Position numbers and translations under genes: made by a program | Source of the DNA: an uncultured Bacilli bacterium | GTDB taxonomy: Bacteria > Bacillota_I > Bacilli_A > RF39 > UBA660 | DNA: 19,820 nt | Direction of reading: 5' to 3' | NCBI GenBank assembly: GCA_934099115.1 | Contig: CAKOPK010000017.1 | Coordinates: 1 to 19,820 of the forward strand | Shown here: in pieces, positions 1 through 6,310 of the stretch | Layout of the letters: each line of letters opens with the position of its first letter | Numbering within the stretch: position 1 is the stretch's first letter | Notes under the pieces: generated by a model | Seen by the model: the letters and a program-made list of their open reading frames with translations, nothing else | What the model was told of the DNA's origin: nothing | Database searches by the model: none

Positions 1-120
1 GTTGTCTTATATTTAGCTCTTGATGTTAGTAAAGTACTAATACTTATTAATAAAATAAATACTAGTACCCCCCCCCCAACTTTTTTTAATTTTTTCTTTT
101 TTTAGCGTTTGTAACTTCAT
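1..120 (-). CDS. N-terminus of a secreted or membrane protein, partial, out of frame at a G10 tract
   Basis: The gene runs off the left edge. The ATG at 118-120 follows an AAGGAAG ribosome binding site (125-131) and a sigma-A promoter. The first 15 codons read MKLQTLKKEKIKKSW, a lysine-rich start typical of a signal sequence. Ten G residues follow (minus strand). As written, the frame then closes at a TAG at 37-39 after 27 residues. If the tract were 9 or 12 G, the frame would continue as W-G-G-V-L-V-F-I-L-L-I-S-I-S-T-L-L-T-S-R-A-K-Y-K-T-T, a textbook hydrophobic segment, open to the window edge. No start codon in the hydrophobic frame lies between the upstream TAA and the tract. The R-A-K-Y-K-T end resembles the region after the signal peptide of TasA/camelysin-like surface proteins, but too little is present to name it. 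It may be phase-variable, or the tract length may be an assembly error. Confidence 0.65.
68..77. repeat. C10/G10 homopolymer inside a signal-sequence coding region
   Basis: Ten consecutive C on the plus strand (G10 in the coding direction), in a window of very low GC where such runs are otherwise absent. It lies between the basic N-terminus and the hydrophobic core of the partial left-edge gene. One base fewer, or two more, restores the frame. This is the classic layout of a slipped-strand contingency tract. Confidence 0.9.
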
Positions 121-170
121 ATTTCTTCCTTGCTTTCTTTTTATATTTTATTTTTCTACCTTATATATCT

Positions 171-199
171 ACTATACAATATTATTGAGTTTTTTTCAA
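171..199 (-). promoter_or_regulatory. sigma-A promoter of the left-edge gene
   Basis: On the minus strand a TTGAAA -35 box (194-199) is separated by exactly 17 bases from a TATAGT -10 box (171-176). The expected transcript start is about 45 bases before the ATG at 118-120. A 15-base word spanning the -35 box, AAAGTTCTTGAAAAA, recurs at 4201-4215. Confidence 0.75.
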
Positions 200-243
200 G
201 AACTTTATAATTTTTTACATAGAAAAAAATAAACATTTGATAT

Positions 244-280
244 AAACAAAGATTTAGAATCTTTTTCTAAATCTTTGTTT
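244..280 (-). terminator. Terminator of the ATPase/VWA operon
   Basis: A perfect 15-bp inverted repeat (arms 244-258 and 266-280, 7-base loop) starts at the last base of the VWA stop codon. The descending arm ends in GTTT on the transcript and a T-rich stretch follows a few bases later. It is somewhat weaker than a canonical terminator because the U-run is interrupted. Confidence 0.65.
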
Positions 281-1608
281 TATCTTGTTCTTCCTTTTGT
301 TTCATTAGTTATTTGATAATTATATAATCTTTTAAGTTGTTCATTGTCTATATGAATTACTTTACCATCTTTAGGGTTGATTTTTTTACCACCAAAAACT
401 ATCCATATTGCATCAAGTGGCATATTTGGCATTGCAGCTTCACCATCAGTAAAAATTATTTTATTTTCAACTCGTCTTGAGAAAGCACCTACAGCAACAT
501 CGAAGTTAGTATATCCTCCACCTTCAAATTGCATATTCTCTATATCTTCTTCTGTTCTAATCTCATGAAATCCATAAAATTCTGTATCAAAACATCCAAC
601 TTTTATTTTAGTATGTTGTAATATATTTTTACATTCTCTTAAAAAGTTCTTTAATAATGCTTCATTTATTGAGCCACTTCTATCAAGAACAATTTCAGTT
701 TCTGGCTTTGGTTGTTCTTCTAAATTAGCACTGATTACACCATCTTCTAGTGTTGCATTTTTATAAGACCAATCAACATCATAATTAATTGCCTCTCTTA
801 AAACATAACGCCAATCAATTAATGGTTTAGCAGTACCTATATCATTAACTGTTCTAATATCTCTATTCGTTGATGCACCAGCTTGTGATGCTTGTTTTGA
901 AATTTCCTCTTTTAATTCTTTTAGCATTTTTTTCTTATCTTCAAGGTTCTTTTTAAAAGCATCTTTTTCTCCCATACTTTCAAGTTCTTCCTGTTTCTTT
1001 TCAAGTTCAGTTTTCTCTTTATCTTTATCTTTTTTATCTTTATCTTTTCCTAATAATTTATCTAATAAACTCTCTTTTTTATCAATTTTTTCTTGTTGTG
1101 CTTTATGTTTTTTTGCTGCTTGTTCCCACATACTATGAGTATCATTCCCAACATCACTACCACTATGTTCTTGTGAACTTCCACTACCTGAATTACCTTG
1201 CTGCTGTTTTTGTTGTTTTTCTTGTAATAATTTTTTATATAATTGTTCAGCATCATAATTAATAGCTTCTGCCATATCAACACCACCCGGTACTATTTTT
1301 AAACCATCTCGTTTTAAAAATTGATTAATAACACCATCAGTAGCAATATTCCATAATTCATGATTCTTGCCTTCACTTCTTAATACATGATTGAATGCAA
1401 TATGACATACTTCATGGGCTAATATAAAAGTTTGTTCCTCAACACTCAATCCCTCTAAATATTCTGGATTATAATATATTGTTTCTCCATCTGTACCTGC
1501 AGTTGGAATATCTTTGTTTTCTTTATAAACTACACTTGCTACTACACTCCCAAAAAAGGGATATTTAACAAGCATTTTTCTTTTTAATGCTGCTATATCA
1601 TATTTCAT
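280..1608 (-). CDS. VWA domain protein with HExxH metallopeptidase-like N-terminus (DUF2201-type)
   Basis: 442 residues. The N-terminal part (about 1-130) has the HExxH zinc-binding motif H65-E-V-C-H69, set in the putative metallopeptidase region found in DUF2201 proteins. Residues 130-240 are a highly charged, Q/K/E-rich low-complexity and coiled-coil linker. The C-terminal part (about 300-410) is a von Willebrand A-like domain with the MIDAS D309-x-S311-x-S313, a downstream Gly/Thr segment (T367) and T-D388-G-E. VWA proteins of this kind act with MoxR AAA+ ATPases, the ATPase remodelling a target that the VWA subunit recruits. This is the last of three tightly packed genes. Its GAGGTG ribosome binding site overlaps the TGA of the preceding gene, suggesting translational coupling. 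There is no signal peptide, so it is probably cytoplasmic. The substrate is unknown. Confidence 0.85.
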   Translation of the reverse strand: MKYDIAALKRKMLVKYPFFGSVVASVVYKENKDIPTAGTDGETIYYNPEYLEGLSVEEQTFILAHEVCHIAFNHVLRSEGKNHELWNIATDGVINQFLKRDGLKIVPGGVDMAEAINYDAEQLYKKLLQEKQQKQQQGNSGSGSSQEHSGSDVGNDTHSMWEQAAKKHKAQQEKIDKKESLLDKLLGKDKDKKDKDKEKTELEKKQEELESMGEKDAFKKNLEDKKKMLKELKEEISKQASQAGASTNRDIRTVNDIGTAKPLIDWRYVLREAINYDVDWSYKNATLEDGVISANLEEQPKPETEIVLDRSGSINEALLKNFLRECKNILQHTKIKVGCFDTEFYGFHEIRTEEDIENMQFEGGGYTNFDVAVGAFSRRVENKIIFTDGEAAMPNMPLDAIWIVFGGKKINPKDGKVIHIDNEQLKRLYNYQITNETKGRTR

Positions 1609-1618
1609 AACTTACACC

Positions 1619-2011
1619 TCAAACTCGTGCAACTAAAGAAAATATTTCTTCACTTATTTTATCTTTATTTATTTCATTTGCTGTAACAACTATTATACAG
1701 TTTTTAGGTAATTCAAATGTAGATATTTTCTTATGTTCTAATAATTCACAAAACTTTAATTGCTCTTCTTTAGAAATCGAATCAATTTTATCAATTACTA
1801 ATATTCTACTGGCATTTGTACTTAATATTTCATTAAGCCATTTAGGGGGCATAAAATATGCTCCATCATAATGACCATTTAACTCTTTAACATCAACTGT
1901 GGCCGGTACTATAACTGCACCATTCAAATCCTTACCAGATATAAAATCAACTAATATTGGTGCAACATTTGCTTTAATATATGATAATAATATTTCTTTC
2001 TTGTTTTCCAT
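1619..2011 (-). CDS. Small AAA+ paralogue lacking Walker A
   Basis: 130 residues. It aligns by eye with the ATPase core of the gene just upstream: M54-P-P-K-W-L matches I-P-P-T-W-L, the hydrophobic strand I70-L-V-I-D-K occupies the Walker B place (the usual D-E is D-K), and I-I-V-V-T-A-N112 occupies the sensor 1 place. It stops just before the arginine-finger region. The region of the P-loop reads F-I-S-G-K-D-L-N-G, without a usable GxxxxGK(S/T). It should therefore not bind or hydrolyse ATP by itself. Its ATG (2009-2011) shares one base with the TAA of the ATPase gene, and GGAGG lies about 12 bases upstream. Tight coupling to both neighbours argues for a subunit of one complex, though decay of a duplicated gene cannot be excluded. 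Confidence 0.8.
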   Translation of the reverse strand: MENKKEILLSYIKANVAPILVDFISGKDLNGAVIVPATVDVKELNGHYDGAYFMPPKWLNEILSTNASRILVIDKIDSISKEEQLKFCELLEHKKISTFELPKNCIIVVTANEINKDKISEEIFSLVARV

Positions 2012-3933
2012 TATCTTCTTATACCTCCTCCCGGCATTTCAGCAAGTTTTGCTTCTGCAAGTCTTTCTAACTTACTTTCATCGCCATGTGTCCATAAAAC
2101 ATCAAAAATTGCTCCAAATTCAGCACCTAATCTTGCAACGAATCCTCTTATTTTTTCTAAATTATCATCATCTACCTGTGTTAATCCCATAGTTGTTGCA
2201 TATCTCTCAGCTGTATTTAATTCTTGTATATCTCTATCGATATAATTTCCATTTATTACATCATCTAATGTTATTACTTGTTGATTACAAAAATCAACAA
2301 ATTCTCTTGTTATATCTTCACCTACTAATGCCCTTAACATTTCTGGGCTTCCTGTTGCATAAAGCATTTTAGAAGCCATTTCCCACTTTCTAGGATCTGC
2401 ATTAGGTTTCACACCATCATACTTACTTCGGAGTGTTTCACCCTTCTTATAAGCAATATAAGAATATATTGCTGGATGTATGTTATGTTCACTTGCCCAC
2501 TTTAACCAACCTTCGGTTGTTGTTTTAATATATACATGAGCAAATCTATTGAATAATGGTTCTGCTAACTTATTTGCAGCTAATGAATCTTTCATATCAT
2601 TTCCTGCTGCTACAATTCTAGCATTTTCTGGTAATTTCCAAATACCATTTACTTCTCTATCTAAAACTATATTAAACGCTATACCTTGAATACTTGGCAG
2701 TGCATTTGTTATTTCATCAAAGAATACTACATGAAGTCTATCTGGTTCCTTTTCGCATTTTTCTTGTAATTTTTTAAGCCATGTTGGTGGAATATCCATC
2801 ATTTCTCCATTTTGAGCATTATATACACTTTTTCCATTTAAACTTTCTGGTGTCGCATTACGAAGATATATTATTTCGCAAGTAGGATCTATTTGTTTTA
2901 CTCTTGCAGATTTACCCTCTGATGAAGGGCCATGCAAGAATACTGCTACACCGCTTTCTATTGCTCCTCTTATGATTTCTTCTTCGCTTACTTGTCCAAA
3001 TTTTAAACCATAAGGGTTTCTTCTTCTTTCAACTTGTTTTTGTTTTTCTTCAAATTCAACTTTTTCTTCTGGTGTCATATTTTGAACACGAGTAAATGTT
3101 ACAGTTTGAGTTAAATCTCGAAACATATATCTATCAAAATATTCTTTCATTTCTGTTCTATCAAAATCACCGTTATAATTAGTTCTTTTATCAATAAATC
3201 TTATACCAGAAACCAATCCTTTTTTTGAAACTAAAATTCCTGTTTTATCATCTATCAACCATTTAACTGGTGATACTTCTACCCAAACGTAATCACCATC
3301 TCTATATTCAACACCATTTGAAAGCTTGAATTTATTGCCATCAAAATCAGAGTTAGCTTTTATACGTATATATTTCTTTCCTTGATATTCATATTCTTCA
3401 TAAGTTACAGGTTTAAATCTCGTATCATGATAATCATGTTTTATAGAATCAAATGTGTAACTTCTTCCAGTTTTATTCAGTCCTTTATTATATTTTGACT
3501 CTAATATATTTTGCATTCTTGAATCAGCAGCATTTTGAGGATATTCTCCATATTCTACTTCTTCTATTCCATTGTATCCACTCACTCTGTTCAGGGAGGC
3601 TTGGGAAAGGATTACAGAAGATTGCAAAACTGGTCGAACAGCTCCACAGCGTCCATACCCATAGATGTAGCTCTCAATACCATTCTTACGGACCGCACGA
3701 ACACCATTATTGCCATCATCAGATCTAGTCCAAAACCAACTAGTTCTACCAGTTAAAGAACTATCTTCATCTATATTATAATCAGTATCTTCGCATAAGT
3801 AACTACCTGTTAAAACACATAAATCTGTAATTGCAGCTTTTGTTCCGTATTTTCTAATTACTTCTAATTGAGGTTCACTACCGTTTCCCCAAATTTGTCC
3901 TTCAGACAATAAAGTTAAACCTTGACTATTCAT
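2011..3933 (-). CDS. MoxR-type AAA+ ATPase with N-terminal surface-protein-like (DUF6273-like) region
   Basis: 640 residues from the chosen ATG. The C-terminal half is a MoxR/CbbQ-like ATPase: Walker A G335-P-S-S-E-G-K-S342, Walker B V-V-F-F-D-E407, sensor 1 asparagine N445, and arginine finger in P-L-F-N-R463-F. The N-terminal 275 residues are unusual. They contain a W-F-W-T-R-S / G-A-V-R-P-V-L block (about 65-105) like the C-terminal signature of DUF6273-type domains, then a second block beginning E-Y-G-E-Y-P-Q (about 127) with Y-V-W-V-E-V-S-P-V-K-W-L-I and Y-N-G-D-F-D-R-T. A charged linker (285-310) joins the two halves. Start choice: GTG (3943-3945) and ATG (3940-3942) are also in frame, but the GGAGTGAT element at 3941-3948 is best placed for the ATG at 3931-3933. 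First gene of the operon; probably cytoplasmic. Confidence 0.85.
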   Translation of the reverse strand: MNSQGLTLLSEGQIWGNGSEPQLEVIRKYGTKAAITDLCVLTGSYLCEDTDYNIDEDSSLTGRTSWFWTRSDDGNNGVRAVRKNGIESYIYGYGRCGAVRPVLQSSVILSQASLNRVSGYNGIEEVEYGEYPQNAADSRMQNILESKYNKGLNKTGRSYTFDSIKHDYHDTRFKPVTYEEYEYQGKKYIRIKANSDFDGNKFKLSNGVEYRDGDYVWVEVSPVKWLIDDKTGILVSKKGLVSGIRFIDKRTNYNGDFDRTEMKEYFDRYMFRDLTQTVTFTRVQNMTPEEKVEFEEKQKQVERRRNPYGLKFGQVSEEEIIRGAIESGVAVFLHGPSSEGKSARVKQIDPTCEIIYLRNATPESLNGKSVYNAQNGEMMDIPPTWLKKLQEKCEKEPDRLHVVFFDEITNALPSIQGIAFNIVLDREVNGIWKLPENARIVAAGNDMKDSLAANKLAEPLFNRFAHVYIKTTTEGWLKWASEHNIHPAIYSYIAYKKGETLRSKYDGVKPNADPRKWEMASKMLYATGSPEMLRALVGEDITREFVDFCNQQVITLDDVINGNYIDRDIQELNTAERYATTMGLTQVDDDNLEKIRGFVARLGAEFGAIFDVLWTHGDESKLERLAEAKLAEMPGGGIRR

Positions 3934-4272
3934 TTTAATCATCACTCCATTTATATTTTACCATATAATTTCATTTTTTCTTATTTTTTTTAATATTTAT
4001 AAATTTTATTTTATATTTGATAATAATTTGGCACATTTTTCGTTAGAATATTTTAAATGTACTTTATTCTCATTCTTTGTTTAGTAGAAAATCTAAGTTT
4101 CCTAATAGCCTTACCACTACCAGTAAGAAAATCTATGTCATTGTATGCAAGTCCAATTTGCGTTTTAATTCATAATCTTTTATATGTCCTTCTCTTTTTA
4201 TTTTTCAAGAACTTTTAGAATATTTATTATTTTATTTTAGAATGTTCATATTTTTATCATTTTATGACAAAG
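3934..4272. other. Leader/intergenic region of the ATPase operon, no gene seen
   Basis: No convincing open reading frame on either strand; short minus-strand stretches are interrupted by stops. If the promoter candidate at 4179-4208 is used, the operon has a 5' leader of about 240 bases. That leader contains a small hairpin-forming segment (CTTAC...GTAAG, about 4110-4130) and a 10-base direct repeat agaaaatcta. No known riboswitch is recognised. Confidence 0.5.
4179..4208 (-). promoter_or_regulatory. Candidate promoter of the ATPase/VWA operon
   Basis: TTGAAA (4203-4208) and TATAAA (4179-4184) on the minus strand are spaced by 18 bases. The -35 box sits in the same 15-base word (AAAGTTCTTGAAAAA) as the -35 box of the left-edge gene. 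The long distance to the ATPase start makes this uncertain. Confidence 0.45.
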
Positions 4273-4304
4273 AAAAAACTTATTTCAAAACTAGGAAATA
4301 AGCT
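4273..4304 (-). terminator. Terminator of the 278-aa gene
   Basis: On the minus strand the stem GCTTATTTC / GAAATAAGT with an 8-base loop is followed by a run of T (complement of 4273-4278). The hairpin begins inside the TAG stop codon of the gene. A good intrinsic terminator. Confidence 0.85.
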
Positions 4305-5139
4305 ATCTTGCCCATGATATATTATGTCTTAATTCATCCAATATTACTATTAATTCATTTATTAAGTTTTTTAGACTTTCTGGAGTTATATCTGCTTCCA
4401 TTAAATTTTTTAAATCTCCATAAATACTCTCTAATAAATCACTTTCTAATAATACTAGGCTTGCTAATATATTTAAAATTCTAAAAATTGCTTGAACATA
4501 TTCTGCTTTATTATCTATAAAATCATCTGTTAAATATAATAACTCAGATATATTATCTGTACTTGATAATACTAATATTGCTTTATCTATTAAGGGATAT
4601 GCTGGAAAATCAGGGGTTCTATAATTACTTGTTTCTAATTCTATGTCTTCTAAATTGTTTTCTATTATAAAGTCATATTCATTACGCATATTTAGATATA
4701 ATAAATTATATTTTTGAAAAATTAAATCTTTTTTAATATCGTCATAATAATCATTATTAATCATAAAATCTAGCATAGATATCATTATTTTATTACGATC
4801 ATAATCTAAGATACAAGCATAATCTAGGGCATTATCTCCAAGAGTAGTTTCAAGCAAGTTAAATATTCTTTCTTCTATACTATCTACTTTAAATCCTAAT
4901 TGGAAAGGTCTAGATGTACCAATTTTTCTTCCATTTTTTAATTCTTTAAATTGTTTTATTCTTTCTTCATAAGGAATCTCTATTATTAAATCTTTTTCTT
5001 TATTTATTAAATCACATAATATACTTTTATATTCATTATATTCTGGTGTATCAAAAGAGCCAGCTATTTCAAGCCTTGCTAATAATATATAACATTGCTC
5101 TATTTTTTCTTCTAATTTTCTTAACTTGTCTGAACCCAT
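4303..5139 (-). CDS. Hypothetical helical cytoplasmic protein
   Basis: 278 residues that I do not recognise. There is no signal peptide and no clear membrane segment. The first 60 residues are a charged, heptad-like helix; the rest is Leu/Ile/Asp/Asn-rich and predicted mostly helical, with hydrophobic stretches such as A-I-F-R-I-L-N-I-L-A-S-L-V-L-L near the C-terminus. The only trace of a motif is a short A-L-D-Y-A-C-I-L-D segment that I cannot assign. The ATG (5137-5139) follows GGGTGA at about 10 bases. It is monocistronic, ending in its own terminator, and lies between the ATPase/VWA operon and a decayed dinD, so it is probably accessory. A TATACT -10-like box (about 5157-5162) lies close upstream, without a good -35. 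Confidence 0.7.
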   Translation of the reverse strand: MGSDKLRKLEEKIEQCYILLARLEIAGSFDTPEYNEYKSILCDLINKEKDLIIEIPYEERIKQFKELKNGRKIGTSRPFQLGFKVDSIEERIFNLLETTLGDNALDYACILDYDRNKIMISMLDFMINNDYYDDIKKDLIFQKYNLLYLNMRNEYDFIIENNLEDIELETSNYRTPDFPAYPLIDKAILVLSSTDNISELLYLTDDFIDNKAEYVQAIFRILNILASLVLLESDLLESIYGDLKNLMEADITPESLKNLINELIVILDELRHNISWAR

Positions 5140-5373
5140 TCTACTTCACCCGAAAAAAGTATAACATGAAAAAAAAAAGAAATCTACTTCTTATTAAATA
5201 TTTTATGAAAAATAAAGAGGAAGCCTATACCCACATTTGTAATCAATAGAGGTTATTTTAGTAGAAAATTTTCCTATTAAAAAATATAAAAACAATACTT
5301 TATTGTATTACTAAAGTGTCGTTTGCAATCGTACCAATTTGTTATTTTTACTGTCCTATTTTAGCATATTTTT
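5140..5373. other. Intergenic region, no gene seen
   Basis: AT-rich spacer between the dinD remnant and the 278-aa gene. It contains a poly-A/T run (5168-5177), the TATACT box mentioned for the downstream gene, and a small hairpin ACAATA/TATTGT near 5292. The sequence agtagaaaat...ttccta here (about 5260-5276) resembles 4081-4102. No gene is supported on either strand. Confidence 0.5.
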
Positions 5374-6166
5374 TTAATTATTTTCAATTTTTTGGAATTC
5401 GTCTTTCTCTAGTTCTCGTATAGATTTTTATGGAGTTGTTAAAGTTTCTGGCATATTACCGCCAAGTTCTTCAATTGCTCTTCTAACAGTTTTTCCTACG
5501 TTATAATGAGTTAAACATGCTTCATCTTCATTATCTATATTATCTTTTTTTAATTTTGCTTCTGTTTGGGTAATTCGGAATAGATTAGTTCTTCGTTTTC
5601 TTTTATATTTTTACGTCTTGCTATTTCTTTAGCAGTCTCTCCATTATAAAGTCCTTTATATCCCTAATTGTTAAATTTGCCAAAATTTTCTACTCCTGCT
5701 TCTTTCGCAGCTTTAAGTAAATATTTATTTTTATTATTAACAAGAATTCTAGTATATAATCTTTTTTCATCCTCTGTTAATCTTGAATATTCTAATTCTG
5801 TAATTTCTTGTTTTCTAGTTTGAATTGCAAAATATGTTTGGCCGAGTGCTACTGATTTTTTTCTAGGATTTGCATTTTGAACTATTAAATAACAAGCATA
5901 TCTAGATAAACGATAATCAATAGTTTCTCTTTTTGTTTTGAACCTATTTCGACCATTTTCCTGAACTCAGGAAAGTGGTCACTTACTTTATTATTACTAG
6001 TTTCACATGCAATCATTGCCCGTTGTATAACTTTATGAAAATTCTCCTATTTACTATATTCTAATAAAGACATTAATTCTCTTGCTTTCCAAAATTCATT
6101 TTTATATTCATCAATATGCTTTATACTTTCAAAAGTTTTTTCTGTATATTCCTCTATATTATTCAT
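5374..6166 (-). pseudogene. dinD: dinD pseudogene (DNA-damage-inducible protein D family)
   Basis: Joined across its lesions, the minus strand reads a near full-length DinD-like protein of about 264 codons: F-W-K-A-R-E-L...L-L-E-Y near the start, D-Y-R-L-S-R-Y-A-C-Y-L-I-V-Q-N, A-L-G-Q-T-Y-F-A-I-Q-T-R-K-Q-E in the middle, and N-V-G-K-T-V-R-R-A-I near the C-terminus. Lesions: TAG at codon 40 (6047-6049), a one-base loss in an A-run near 5930-5942, TAG at 5664-5666, a short deletion with a frame change near 5575-5590 (about a dozen residues appear missing), and TAA at 5428-5430. The start has an excellent GGGAGGT ribosome binding site and an intact promoter. In E. coli DinD is SOS-induced; homologues travel as accessory genes. 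TAG is a true stop elsewhere in this window (it ends rpoC), so recoding is not a good explanation. Confidence 0.9.
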
Positions 6167-6198
6167 GTTAACCTCCCTTTAAAATTGTTTCATGTTTT

Positions 6199-6226
6199 AT
6201 TATAGTATAATTTTTTCAATTGTAAA
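6199..6226 (-). promoter_or_regulatory. sigma-A promoter of the dinD pseudogene
   Basis: TTTACA (6221-6226), 16-base spacer, TATAAT (6199-6204) on the minus strand, about 33 bases before the dinD ATG. It is still well conserved although the gene is broken. An inverted repeat abuts its upstream edge. Confidence 0.75.
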
Positions 6227-6229
6227 TTT

Positions 6230-6247
6230 ATTACTCCCTGGAGTAAT
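6230..6247. promoter_or_regulatory. Inverted repeat ATTACTCC-CT-GGAGTAAT
   Basis: A perfect 8+8 palindrome just upstream of the dinD -35 box. A further half-site, ATTACTC, lies at 6271-6277. It could be an operator. Alternatively, read on the plus strand, it forms a 7-bp stem with a CCTG loop followed by eight T, which would be an intrinsic terminator for plus-strand transcripts, although no plus-strand gene precedes it. Confidence 0.5.
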
Positions 6248-6287
6248 TTTTTTTGCTTTTTTGGTCATTTATTACTCTTATTACAAT

Positions 6288-6310
6288 AAAAAAGAAGAAT
6301 CTACTCTTCT
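6288..6310 (-). terminator. rpoC terminator
   Basis: On the minus strand AGAAGA / TCTTCT forms a 6-bp stem whose loop contains the rpoC TAG stop codon; a T-run follows (complement of 6288-6293). The stem is short, so termination may be incomplete. Confidence 0.6.

Noticed and set aside
377..568. Plus-strand open frame opposite the VWA gene
   Set aside because: Antisense shadow of a well-supported gene with no start signals; the same holds for the other plus-strand frames at 1899, 3453, 3535, 6689, 13091, 14632, 17934 and 19473.
4031..4180. Possible gene remnant upstream of the ATPase operon (minus-strand reading I-G-L-A-Y-N-D-I-D-F-L-T-G-S-G-K)
   Set aside because: Short, broken by stops in every frame, and I recognise no family; kept as leader sequence only.
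5951..5980. 30-base near-perfect palindrome GACCAyTTTCCTGA in the dinD remnant
   Set aside because: It encodes an ordinary conserved stretch (H-F-P-E-F-R-K-M-V) of the former protein and has no T-run or promoter nearby; most likely chance.
6047..6049. In-frame TAG in dinD as a recoded sense codon
   Set aside because: The gene also has frame changes, a deletion and a TAA, and TAG is the working stop of rpoC and two other genes here.
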